64,000 nucleotides of DNA from Cristatella mucedo (Eukaryota; Bryozoa; Phylactolaemata; Cristatellidae). The stretch covers positions 8,251,001 through 8,315,000 of the forward strand of contig WPIO01000002.1 in the NCBI GenBank assembly GCA_009760855.2, written 5' to 3'. Positions 50,157 through 61,272 of this stretch are shown here, piece by piece (the first letter of the stretch is position 1; every line of letters starts with the position of its first letter). The notes under the pieces are model-generated. The model saw nothing but the letters and a program-made list of their open reading frames with translations, ran no database searches and was not told where the DNA came from. The position numbers and the translations under genes were made by a program.

Positions 50157-50204
50157 CATGTATATATATATATATATATGTGTGTATATATATAAATAAA
50201 TAAA
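50078..50204. repeat. compound (TA)n/(TG)n microsatellite
   Basis: TA runs with TAAA variants and a GTGTGTGTGTG segment at about 50143-50155. Confidence 0.95.
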
Positions 50205-52396
50205 TATATAATAATAATAATAGTAATGCACTTGATACAGCACCCTCAGAGAACTCAATCTCTCTTTAGGCGCTTTACATTTGCCACAAGGGGAAATGCA
50301 TTTGAATGGGAAGTAAAATCATGCTTGATAAACAAACAAAATGAATAACATGGTTAGGGGCGACATGCACAGGGTCAGCATGCAAATGTGGTTAGTGGCA
50401 GCATGCACAGTGTCAGCACCCAAAACCACACGAAGAACGAATCACAGGGACCCACTAAATGCTGTCCTAAATAGGTGTGTTAAAAGTTTTTTTTTAATGT
50501 GGTCAAGTCAGGGAATGTTCTGACAAAGGTCAGGAGGGAAATCCAGGCTTTGGGAGCATACGAACTAAATGCACGGTCTCCAAAGGATTTGAGGCTTGTA
50601 CTAGGCATTGGTAGACTGTTGGATTCCGAAAAGCAGTTGGTTTGATGCTTGACCTGATGCAGAAGTATATCTGAGAGTTAGACCGGAGCCAAAGACTGAA
50701 GTGACCTAAAAGTGAGCGACAAAACTTTGAAGTCAATCCGTTGCTTGCCTGATAGCCAGTGCAGGTCGGCGAGAAGTGAAGTAATGTGGCAACTGCGACG
50801 CTCACGACAGACAAGCGTAGCTGTAGAGTTTTGCACCAGCCGCAACCGCCTGATCTGGAAGTGGTTGAGGAGATGGTTTATTGTCGACATCAGCATTTTT
50901 GGATTGTGCACCGGTGATTCAACAATGTTTCTATAGAAGCTAGACTTGGCCTTTGCTAGGATCGATTGGTAAGACTTACAGTAGTCTTCATATGCCTGTC
51001 AATGGACAATCAGCCCCGATCTTTTGTATGTTTTTTCAAGCTTTCTCTTAGTAGACCTGGCTAGTTTAATGTCTGTGGTAAACCATAGGCCGTCTGGGCG
51101 GGGGCGTACAGTGAGCTTTGTCAGATGTGCAAATTCGTCGAGCGTGTCAGCTAGTGTCGTGTTGTAGCTATCTACCAATGATGACAGATCGGAGAGAGGA
51201 CTGAGCAGCAGAGGTGAAGCAGATATTTTCGCACGGACGGCATCGATGTCAAGGGTCTTGAGGTTTCGTGATTCACATGCTATTTTAGAGGAGGAGGTGG
51301 GCATACAATGTAGATTGAATGAGATCTGCATGTGGATAGATAAGCAGGATTTGGTAATATTTGGTGATGACAAAGTGCAGTTGTATGAGAAAATCTGGTC
51401 GAGTGTGTGACCCTTCAGTAGGACCATGCACATGAGCCACAAGAGACAATGAGTCGGTCAATGCACAAAATTCAGTGCAGAAAGCGTCAGATAAGTTATC
51501 AAAGTGAACGTTGAAATCACCCATAACGAGAAAGGATAGATTTCTAACACACAGAATTGAAGTGAGATTAGAGAAATCTGAGATAAAGTAGGATTTATTT
51601 CCTGGTGGGCAATAGATTACTGCCACTATCGGTAGCTTCTTTTTGGATGAGTGCAAGAACAATTATTCAAAAGACTGCTTCGAGGGTACTGCAAATGGCT
51701 TGAAGTTGAATTTCAAGCTCACGATAATAGCAACTCCACCTCCAGTTTTGATTGATCTTGGGGTGTGAAAGAACGACAAATCAGATGGAGTAGGCGTCTT
51801 TAATTGTCGGGCAGTTTATCGATTTTAGCCAAGTTTCAGTTAGGGTGAGCGGATCGATACCATTTTAAGAAATAAGGTCGCTTATTACCAGAGGTTTATT
51901 GCACGTTGAGCTAGGATTCCAAAGGCAAGCATAAAGTCTGGTCGATGGAGTTACAACACGCCTGATGACCACTAAGTTAGAGAGATTTACATTGACGCGT
52001 GTGGGGGAGCGTGCTGAGCAGTTCGAGACAATGCTATCAATGCCAAACTAGGTGGTACTCAGCTCTCAGTTCCCGCCCAACGAGTGGCGTCTGACCTGGC
52101 GGTTCCGGCCACCTCAGTGGCTACCAGGTGCTTTTCTTTTGGTAATGCATAGTTCATTAATCTTAGCAACGACATTAATATCTAGCAATGCATTTGATCT
52201 ACAATGACGAAGCGATAGCAGTTGCTGACGATCATAACTAACATGCAGGTTACTAGCCGATGGCCTAGCTAAGGCTGTAGCCATCGTGGGAGACCTAGTA
52301 GCCCGAAGCGATAAGCGATGAGATGTCCACAATTCTCGTGCTTAAAGTATATTCTTAGGCGCTACGGTCAAATAATATTCAGAATCACTTTGACAG
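50205..52396 (-). mobile_element. LINE F1 with both ends but RT core deleted
   Basis: On the - strand the 5' region starts near 52396 (homologous to 62441). The endonuclease follows (51670-51780 GGGVAI..; 51285-51662 PIVAVIYCPPGNKSYF and VMGDFNVHFDNL, the GDFN motif of APE-type endonucleases). The linker ends at 50855, where the sequence jumps to the C-terminal region and then to the 3' UTR and tail at about 50215. The RT catalytic core is absent. An in-frame TAA precedes the FLHSSKKK segment. Confidence 0.85.
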
Positions 52397-52404
52397 GTTT
52401 TAGC

Positions 52405-52411
52405 TATATAT

Positions 52412-52447
<36 letters not shown>
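52405..52447. repeat. (TA)n microsatellite
   Basis: Nearly pure TA next to the 5' end of the F1 element. Confidence 0.95.
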
Positions 52448-52448
<1 letters not shown>

Positions 52449-52449
52449 G

Positions 52450-53560
52450 TAGCAGGTGAGGTGGATATACATTGCAGCTATTCGAAGGAAGAAGCACTCC
52501 AAAGCTGTCACGCTGAGGCAGGAGGGCACATCTCCTCGTCTTTGCATCTGCTCGGCGAGTAAAGCCAGTAATGGCAACGATCGGGAGTGGCTGCTCGAGT
52601 AAGCCTCCATGAGGCCTCGCCAGCTTCCAGCGCCCGAGTGCTTTCCAGCCTTTGCCTAACGTTTGCCTGAATCCAACAGAGCGTTTCGTCTTCGGGCCGA
52701 GCCAACAGCTCGGTGGTCGGTGTTTTTCGTCATCGGTCGAGGTCGCTGAGGCTCCGACGTGCCTGCATCGATGGCCGATAGTGCACTAGTAACTTCTTTA
52801 GGCCTCGTTGCGTTGGTGGCCCAGCAGTCTGTTGTAACCCCCGGTTCGCCACTAGCCAATCAGACCGGCTTCGGCAGAGGCTAGCACGTCAGAAGAGGAA
52901 ACGGCCGCTCACGCTCACTTCGCCAAGCAACTGGACCTCGAGTAATTTTTGTTACTGCTCCAGGATGGCTGTCACTCGTCGTAATGGCAGGATCGCAATC
53001 GTTCCGGCTGCCGATTAAATTATTTGGAATTTTGCACGACCCTTTCGACCGTGCAGCAGCACTGAGTCGTCGAAAGAAGTTGCTTCCTTTCTTTCGACAA
53101 AATATCTATTCCGGAAAATATCATAATCTAATATATTGTGATGGAAAAATATAAACCCAATCATTGAACTGGCTGTTGTATGCTAGGACCACTCCAACAG
53201 TTTCCAGCGGTGGCTGGAGGCCGTTTTGAGGGGTTCTTCTAAACGATTACGACACGACTGGATAAACACCGAACAGACTGAATTCGCTTGTGCTCGCTGG
53301 TAGATCTGGGAGAGCCAAGCGGTAGCTACTCGTGGGGCCATGACCACCTTTGCAGCTTCGGCGGCGGCGGATAGCTACGTCAACGACAGCGAGATTATTT
53401 TTATTTGGCCAATGCCCTGCAGCTCTAGCTCAGCTGGTAGCTGCCCACAAGGGGCAGGGCAGAGCAGCAATCGGCAGGCCCAGCTCTTCGTGGGAGACAG
53501 CAGCCGTTGCTTGCACATGCAATCGAAGACGCTCACGGTGAGCGGCGGCCGATAGTGAGC
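52450..53560. other. GC-rich upstream region of gene C
   Basis: CpG-rich DNA leading to the gene C promoter, with short inverted repeats such as CTGCCC/GGGCAG at 53442-53458. Open frames on both strands lack motifs. Confidence 0.5.
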
Positions 53561-53562
53561 GG

Positions 53563-53606
53563 TACAAATAGCCCTCGGCGACTCAGAAGCAGTCACATCG
53601 CCACAA
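53563..53606 (+). promoter_or_regulatory. gene C core promoter and leader exon (predicted)
   Basis: TACAAATA (53563-53570) is a TATA-like box resembling gene A's TACAAG. Initiator-like CTCAG (A at 53585) or TCACA (near 53595) follows. The leader exon ends at 53606 before GTAAGT. The leader intron (53607-53760) ends in a strong pyrimidine tract and TTTTTAG, leaving 13 bases before the ATG. Confidence 0.6.
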
Positions 53607-53773
53607 GTAAGTAGCCTGGCCGGCTCATGGCTAGCCAACGGAGAAAGCAGGCAGTGGCTTAGCATCATAGGCTGCAGCACTGGCACAGGACAGCACCAGT
53701 TGAAAAAAGTGCACCTGGCCGCATTACTGATTACGCTGCTCTTCTCTTTTCTGTTTTTAGGCCGGTCGTGAAG

Positions 53774-56128
53774 ATGCAGACAGCCATCGTGTTCGCCGTG
53801 GTCATTGCCAGTGCTTTAGCTGCCGACATCCCCCCATTCCAATGCACCAGCAGCAGCTCGTTCGTCTGCAAGTTCCAGGAGATCGGACACAACATCAAGC
53901 ACACTGCATCAGGTCTGGGCGACAAGCTGGCTAGTGTCGGTATGAACATTCTCGATGCAGTGATCTCCACCGGCACGGACCTGCTCATCCAGGGCAGCAA
54001 GGGTGAGTGATAGCCAGCCACAGCTGTAAAGGAAGCCATTGCAGCTGCTGCTGCCGAAGCTGAGGAAGCTCGGTTTCTATCATCGGCAGCACCCGGTTCC
54101 TAGTGCCTCCTGTAGCATCAGTGGTGGCTGTGGCAGTGGAAGTAGAGCCTGTTGTCACTTTCGATTCACTTACAGCTGTCATTGGCACTGTCCACGGCCA
54201 CCTGGCTGACGTCGGCAAGCGTGACCTGCAAATCGCCAGCGTCTTGAGCGACATTGTCCAAAAGGGCAAGCAGTATCTGGAGACCATCGGCCTGAACCTC
54301 AAGGTAAGTACCACCAATAAAGCCGCTTTTCGCGTAACAGAAGCTGCTGCTGCTGCTGCAACTGAGGCTGACGAAGTTCATAGCAACAATGCATCTGAGC
54401 AGACGCCGACATGGGTCCGGTAGCTAGCCTTTGCCGCCAGGCTCACTTTTATATCTGAGGAGTAAGATGAGCAGCAGGGACGACTTCAGCACGGAATTGC
54501 ATGCGACGGCCGACACTCACTTGGTTATTTACCTTTCTCGCACACAGGGTGACCTTAAGGATACCATTGCTAAGCTGATGGACTTCGCCAGCCAACTGGG
54601 CAACATGCAGGTCAGCTACACCTTCACTGACGACATCCAAAAGATTGTCGGTGAGTGGCATAGCCAGGTGCGATCACCACCACTCCATAGCAATGGCTAG
54701 ACACTGTGGACTGCTAGGGAAGGGCTAGGGCTCACTGGAAAAGTATTATCTAATAGGGCCATGCAATGTACATCCACGTGTGTATCTCACCATGCCACAA
54801 AGACTAAGTGTGTATGCTGTTGTAGATTTTTCCACAGTGCATTTAAAGAATGAAAAGCTCTCTCTATGCATGAGGTAGCTAAAGGACTTCGTTTCATGCA
54901 GAAAAAGAGAAAGTTAGAAACACAAAGTTGAATCAGAATGGCAAATGACAGAGTGAGAAGCTTTAGTAACATGAAAGTAGCTGCTCGTGGTGGCTGGAAG
55001 CAATTTGCCACGTTCGGAAGTAGAAGAGTTAACGTTGTTGCCTGAAAATTAACTGTCCCTCACTTGAAATTCCCTCACTGCGAAGACTTCTCGTTCACAG
55101 ATGCCTTCAAGGCCAAGGCCAGCAACGCTGTCAACCTCATCAAGAACGGCTTGGGAAGCACCATTCAGCAGCTGATCGCCAAGGGTGCTGAGGTGAGCCA
55201 TCATGCTGCAATCCTGGCCTCATCAGCAACACGGGTTGTCCAACTAAGGCATGCTTCTGCCACTAGTTCGTCTGCGACCGGTCGTGCAGTCTTGTTTCCC
55301 CTGAGACTTGGTCACGTTTACTCACAGATTTCGCACCTTTGGCAGGTACTCGGAGTCGGCAAACGAGGCATCTCCGACGCTCTCGCCGGCGCTGCTCAGT
55401 CTCTGTCCGGAGCTCTCAAGGCCATCACCGATGCTCTGTCTCCTCACGTGCAGACCGTTGTCGACGTAAGCATCTGAGCGCTGCCGTGCTTTTTTTTCTG
55501 TGCAAGCGGTTAGATATTAACGATAAAATAGGAACTCAGCAATTACTCGAAACTATTTCGGCAATTAGGGCAAGTCGACCGAGCTGGAACGTTAGCCTCC
55601 AGCCACTCCAAGCTAGAAAACAGCTGCTTCGCATGACAATGTTACGTCCCATTGGTGGTGTCTGCTTTACAACCGAGCCGTACCGATACCCCTGCCCTTT
55701 GTCGCTTGCAGCAAGTGTCCGGCCTTGGCAAAACGCTCGTTGGCCATGCCACCAACCTGGTCAGCGGTGTCAAGGACTCGCTGAGCCAGCTGAGTGACAA
55801 GCTGAGCGGCCACGTCAGCACTCTCCTCGACCACGGCAAGACCCTCGTCCAGCACGGCAAGGACGCCCTCGGCGCCGTCAAGGATGCCGTCTCCGACATT
55901 GCCGGTGAGCTGGTGCTTGTGCTTGAGAACATGCATGCCTCTCGCTAGCTTCCTCATCCGGTCAGCTCCCGAGCTGCTGCTGTTAGGGCGCACGGTACTG
56001 AGTGGACTGTTACCTTCGGCTTTGTAGCCCAGACGCTCAACAATGCCAAGGGTACCCTGCAGGGCGTCATCGGCACCGGCAAGGACGCTCTCGGTGTCAT
56101 TGTTGACCACGTCGCCAACGGATACTAG
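53774..56128 (+). CDS. Gene C: secreted amphipathic-helix protein, 321 aa, 7 coding exons
   Basis: Exons: 53774-54002, 54176-54303, 54548-54650, 55101-55192, 55346-55465, 55712-55904, 56028-56128. Exon 1 (229), 2 (128), 3 (103) and 6 (193) equal gene A in length; exon 4 (92) equals gene B. The signal peptide is residues 1-16, then ADIPPF, Cys24/Cys32 (CTSSSSFVC) and EIGHNIKHT, very close to A. GKRDL is at 90-94 and KRGISD at 190-195. Exon 6 shows 11-residue blocks most clearly (DSLSQLSDKLS, GHVSTLLDHGK, TLVQHGKDALG, AVKDAVSDIAG). Codons end mainly in C or G, more than in A or B, which may mean high expression or local GC pressure. All introns are GT-AG and short (123-450 bp); intron 3/4 holds an old F2 fragment. 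Role unknown. Confidence 0.92.
54775..55045 (-). mobile_element. LINE F2 3' end, diverged, in gene C intron
   Basis: The + strand order matches the F2 3' ends at 8805 and 40050: GTGTATCTCACC.., ACTTCGTTTCATGCAGAAAA.., GAGAAAGTTAGAAAC.., GAAAGTAGCTGCTCGTGG. It is more diverged than either. Confidence 0.7.
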
Positions 56129-56237
56129 GGAGAGAAGCTCTCAATCGTCGAAGGATATTCCCATCATCGTCCTTAATTAGATCTGCTGGTATTTTGAAAT
56201 GGAGGCAAGATCTGGCTTTGCAATGGCGGAATGGCTC

Positions 56238-56243
56238 AATAAA
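56238..56243 (+). terminator. gene C poly(A) signal AATAAA
   Basis: AATAAA lies about 110 bases after the stop and is followed by a GT-rich stretch (GTTGTAACTTGTT). Confidence 0.7.
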
Positions 56244-56477
56244 AAAGTTGTAACTTGTTAAGGTTCAGAAGTGTTCACTCTGCTAGCTTCGAGCTTCGAC
56301 TACATCGCAAGACTGATCGGACGCATTCGCTGCATGGAAAACCATGCGACCTTGAGAAACGTGTGCTGCCGTGCGAGAATTCGGTAAATTTAAGCGAACA
56401 GCCGACATCGATATATCTAGCACAGTGCCACCGACAGACAATACCAGACTTTGCCATTTTTGGTCATTTGGCTTTTT

Positions 56478-56490
56478 GGGGGGGGGGGGG
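56478..56490. repeat. poly-G run
   Basis: A run of 13 G, in sequence with no other recognisable feature. Confidence 0.9.
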
Positions 56491-56574
56491 CTCTAGTCCC
56501 AGGACTTGAAGAGCACGACAAAAAGAGGAGCTCATGCAGTAGCACATTTTAGCAGTAACAATATTAATACTAAA

Positions 56575-57240
56575 AATATTTTTTTTTCAATTTTGGGGAA
56601 ATAAATCTCTTCACTGAGGCACTTTATAAATGCTTTAAGGGTGGCATTCAAAAATAGTTTCTGATGCCATATTTAGCTTTACGAAGTATAAGCACCCAGA
56701 GAAAATACCTTAGGGATCAGGCAAATGCTACTTTAAAGTACAGTAATTTCTACCTGCCTACTTTAAGTCAAGTAAAGAAATGTCTAATCGCCAATAGGAA
56801 ACAGTTTCCTTGCTTTAGATGCAACTGAACTAGAGCACGATCTCCAAAGGATTTGAGGATTGTCTGAAGCTGAGCTTTTAGACACGTATCAGAACATTGA
56901 ATGTTACGATGCTGTTCCAGAGTGGTAATAATTCTTGTAGGTAAGCCAGAGAAAAGGAGTGGAGGATCCTAAAAACAGACAAAACAACTTGAAAGTCGAT
57001 TTACTGCTTATTATCGGCTGTCGGTGCAGGTCATTTAGAAGTGGTTTAATGTGAAACCATTGACGTCGACGAGACACAAGTGTAGTTATCGAGTTGGGAC
57101 CGAAAAGCAACAGTTTTATGGCATTAGCCGGAAGTGGACACTCAGTTGCCGAAGACTACACGGAAAGTCAGACGTGCATGCTGCGAGTAGGATTTGCTGT
57201 TCATGTATAAGCAGGTCCGAATTGGCCATTTAATGTCGCA
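56575..57240 (-). mobile_element. LINE F1-like remnant, strongly decayed
   Basis: The - strand frame 56904-57110 reads SRRRQWFHIKPLLNDLHRQP, matching RRSCHITPLLADLHWLP. A worn tail (GCATTTATAAAGTGCCTCAG) lies near 56620. Confidence 0.6.
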
Positions 57241-58584
57241 GGAAATTATGCAGCCTTTACTCAAGAGCTTATATGGTGGTTGAAGGTCACGTTGAATTAG
57301 AACCCACTTATTCCATGCATATAAAACAGGGTTTTTTTAGGCGTAGATAATTTTTCTACAATTCTTAATTTTGGTAATAAGAATAGTAAAATAACTAATG
57401 ATTTAAGTTTTACAATATCGAATATTATTATTTTTCAATGGTATACAATTTTTGAGGATTGAGTTTAAAGTTGCAGAAAAACGTTATGTTGCTCATAACC
57501 GTTGAGTAGGTTTTAATCGTTATCAAATTTGAAAAAAGTCTTCAGAAATCCAGCTATGAATTTCAGTCGGCCAATATTGAACCTAAAAGATGGATTTTCT
57601 ATTGTTGCACTAGAGTTACGCACTAAACGCCAAATCAAGTCTTTGAACGGCGAAACAGTTTCGTGATTTTCTCAGCTTCGGGATTTGGGAACACTGTTCT
57701 GTAAAGTTTCGATGAAGGCTGATAGCGATGCTGAACCTAAATTAGGCGACAAATTGACAAGGCGTATTGTTCTTTCCTTTAGCGAATTGCGAAAATATGC
57801 TCAGGCCACGAATGACAGGTGGTCATTGGCAGAGTGAGGGGGATAAGTAAGAAACTGTCACCCTAAAGACCTGGACAGCGACGTGAGCCACCCGAATTCC
57901 TAAGGCCCAGTCACCGTCACCAACGACATGGTTATTTCGTTAAGTAGCACTCTGTGAGCGGCAAACTAGTTTGTGTCAAATAAACCATCGACGCCAAATT
58001 TCTTGTTATTTCTCCGCAGGGGGACTCTAAGAAATAGAATTAAGCTCTACGAAGCGACAATTACATAAGGGAACTGCCATTCTGTCTGCTCATCTCCAGA
58101 GTGGTTCTAGTCGTGGGTCATCGGTTTCTTGCAGAGAGATTCTAAGCCAAGTGGCACCTTCCGGTTGCATGATGTTGTCAGGTTGCTAAATAGCGACGCC
58201 AGATAGTGCAAACCAAAACGATGCATGTAAAAATGCCAAGTATATTTTTGGGCAATTCTAAAGATATAAGAAGCTGATTTAGGACGGGAAAAATTTTGAA
58301 ACTAGTGTTACGAAGGCAAACGAACAACGTGATATTCAACTACGCAAGCACTGTGATAATTAAATCTGTTCAAGTGGACATCAGTTCTACTTTCCATCAT
58401 GGCTAGCATATAAGGCTAAATGCTTATAGGAACAGAAATTTAAGCGACAACACTGCTGACGACGAGCGGCTCTGCTGGATATAAAAATGGCTTGCTTATC
58501 GCTCAGTGAGCCATCACGCTGAGCATTGCAATGTCATTGACTCGCAGCAAATTTCTGCCAAGCTCTGGTCAGGATACAATCTTG
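57241..58584. other. AT-rich spacer, nothing recognised
   Basis: No coding frame or repeat match seen. Confidence 0.4.
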
Positions 58585-59050
58585 CTGCCGAATGCAGAAC
58601 CAGACGTGATCCTGATGAATACTCACTTGTACCTCTGCTTTGATACAGCCAGCTCTCTTGCACGTCGAATTCTCCACACGTCCTTGCTGTATGCATTATT
58701 GAAATTCTCACATTGACGGTAGCAAACTTTCTTAAACTGAATGACAGTAAAACCAACTTACTGGTTATGGGCGAACTAAGTGTGTTTCAGCTATTGGAAA
58801 GATTAACCCTCACAATCGGCCCTTTCAGCTCACATCCTGGTACATCTGCACGAAACTGACGTATCATGTTCCAAAGTAACCTTTCATTCGACGACCTCAT
58901 CAGCTCCACAATCAAGTCCACCTACTTTTAGTGACATAAGGTTTCTAAAATTCGAGCAAGTTAAGACATGGATACCACATTTAAATTGATCCACGCATCT
59001 GTGACATCATATCTTGGTTTCTGCAACTCACTGCTTGTTGGTATATATTG
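58585..59050 (+). mobile_element. LINE F1 RT fragment
   Basis: It covers the region just after the catalytic YADD (HLYLCFDTASSL), KLND, the VMGE/SVFQLLERL segment and the start of the C-terminal domain (HASVTS..FCNSLLV). Frameshifts are present and the 3' end is cut at about 59050. Confidence 0.75.
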
Positions 59051-59185
59051 AGGTGCATGCATATATTTAAATATCTGATACAATTATGGGTACATTAGGA
59101 GCGCTTCGCTCGGATTTATCAGTTGTTGGTCGCATTGCCGAGGCACAGAGGCAGCTTGCGAGCATCTTTCTTGCTTAGGCTGTAT

Positions 59186-59284
59186 GTCAAACTTTAGGCC
59201 CAAGAAGCTCTCAAGGATGTTATCAGCACAGGCAAAGATGCCATCGGTGTAGTTGCGAAGCAAGTCGGCAAGCAAGGTTTCTAA
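59186..59284 (+). pseudogene. duplicated last exon of gene B, broken
   Basis: Matches gene B exon 7 (35924-36027) including the TAA. The splice acceptor has changed from GCTGTAG to GCTGTAT, a 5-base deletion near 59200 shifts the frame, and no upstream exons exist. It cannot form a functional exon. After the deletion the old frame reads DVISTGKDAIGVVAKQVGK. Confidence 0.9.
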
Positions 59285-59544
59285 TACTGCTGGTTAGCCA
59301 TTAAAAAGAAGGAAGCCGATGGAGGGACTTAGTGACAGAGCTAATTTTTCGAGATGCAAAGCAATCCTGTGGGGCATTGCAAAGTGACTACTGCAGTTTT
59401 GTGTCATTAAAGAATTTAAAATTCTCTATTTTAGTGAAAAATAGATTTCGCCCCTTATAGCTAGTGCGTCAAGAAACATTGATTGTTTCTGCAAGCTGAT
59501 AATGAAATTTTCACGCAAGAACTGCGTATTGATATGGTTCATGC

Positions 59545-59890
59545 GTAGGCGCCCTATAAATCTTAATTTTTATTTAGGCGCTTCACATATGCCATGGGGC
59601 TTGTTGCATGACACATTCTCTAAGCGGCAGGTACGCGATACCACACAGATCCTCGAAGACGTTTATTCAAGCGGACAACGCAGCGGGCCAGTACGCAACT
59701 GTCCGACCGGCGTCCTCGACCTCAATCCCCGGGCCTTTGCCGAGCGTTAGTCATTCACCACTGTCATAAACCGCAACAGCCCATAATCCAACGACGGTGT
59801 CGCAATCTCAAAATAACGACAGGGCTCGAGCGCATGACCTCAGTCGCACCTTGGTCGGAGCGAGCACCTTGACCACTGGGCCAAACCTTG
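59545..59890 (-). mobile_element. SINE1 copy split by a solo LTR (duplicate)
   Basis: Duplicate of 36316-36664. The LINE-like tail half precedes 59601 and the tRNA-like half follows 59827. Confidence 0.85.
59602..59821. mobile_element. solo LTR (duplicate), 220 bp
   Basis: TGTTGCATGACA at the start and ..ATAACGACA at the end, with GGGCT at 59597-59601 and 59822-59826. It is the same insertion as at 36370-36598, copied with the block. Confidence 0.8.
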
Positions 59891-60524
59891 CTTAACTTCT
59901 TTTCCTCAGCTCACGAATTTAAGCCGGGGTTCACTAGCCAGAGCTGAACCGTGCCGCCTTTTCCACTTGAAGTTGCAGCTGCTCCGTAAGGAAGACAGCA
60001 TTATGGAAACATGATTGCACTTTTTTCTAAAGACTTCATCTTTTGCTCCTTGAACTAACAAATGTGTGATATTGACATTGTGCTGAATCAACACCTAGCA
60101 AATATGCTATGATTTGAAAACAGCAGTATTATTTCAAATTAATCTCAGCAGTATTTTTATTAGCATTCTGCTAATCGTGTCGCAATGCCCCTGCCAGTGT
60201 AGGACGCTATCAGTATGGGTTAAGACTGTATGAGGCATTGCACGGTAATTTTAACCACCTAATTATCTGAAATATTTAAGATTTATTTGCTGAATGTTAA
60301 TTTTAGGACAACTACGCACATTGCAGCAGGTGATAAAAACCCAGTCACTTGGGAGCAATGTTTTTGAAAATTTCATATTTATGTAAGGGTGGCATGAAAC
60401 CTACCTCGTTTTTATCGACTACAACGATATTTTCATCCTGCTGTCGCTCACATATCCTAAATATCCCATGACTTTCACACGATGCTGTAGTCTAGCTCCA
60501 GAATACAACTGATTATAATATGAA

Positions 60525-61272
60525 ATTTTCATAGCGCTTTCAGAGAACTATATGTCTTTAAAAAAAACCTGCGTGCAGTGTAAAGTCAGCATATCAATTG
60601 ATCGTTGAGTATATGAGAACTTCGGGGGGCATGTGCGCACACAGCACAATTCACACGGATTATACAAATAGTGTGAGGAGCAGATAGGTTTTCATCTTTC
60701 ATGAAATGTCATCAGGTCACGGGATTTCCTTTAGTCACTTTGGAGTGAGCTTCATGCTCTTGGAGCTTACGAACAAAAGACGTGGTCATTTAAGAATTTG
60801 AGATGGGCTCGAGGCTTAGCTAAATGAATTGAGTCAGAAGACTGGTTGGTATTTTTTCTGGCCTCATTGTGAAGTGGTTCAGAGAAGTAGGCTAGAGCAA
60901 GAGTAATAAGGAACGTACAAGTGAGCAGGCAACGCTTGAAGTCGATTGACGTTGTCGGTAGATGCTGCTTGACGGGCATCCGCTGCAGGTCAGTGAGAAC
61001 AAGTGTGACGCAGATTCAGCTACGCTCGCGACCGACAAACCTGGCTGCTTTGTGTTGCACCAACGTTGCAACCGCCTTATTGAATAGGCCGGGAAAATGC
61101 TCGTAGTAACTTGGAATGGTCCTTGCAGAGTCTCGTAAATGCATTGTCCAACTTGAGTGCGGTACAATTTTCTATGCAGGCGAGAATTATTGCAATGTTA
61201 CGTAGATGAAAATATGTTGAATCGTTTGTGGAGCTGTTATGATCGTCGGATGAAAGGTCACTTTAAAAAAAC
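60525..61272 (-). mobile_element. LINE F1 3' fragment within copy 2
   Basis: The + strand shows the tail (GCGCTTTCAGAGAACT), the C-terminal domain in reverse and GGAGCTGTTATGATCGTCGG, the complement of the D..ISS segment. Only its last about 70 bases survive in copy 1 (near 37175-37215). Confidence 0.7.

Noticed and set aside
50061-50258. Open frames through the TA/TG microsatellite
   Set aside because: Pure simple-repeat translations (Tyr-Ile, Val-Cys), not protein-like.
59089-59300. A fourth member of the helical gene family
   Set aside because: Only the last exon and intron are present, the acceptor AG is destroyed and a 5-base deletion breaks the frame. It is a duplication fragment of gene B.
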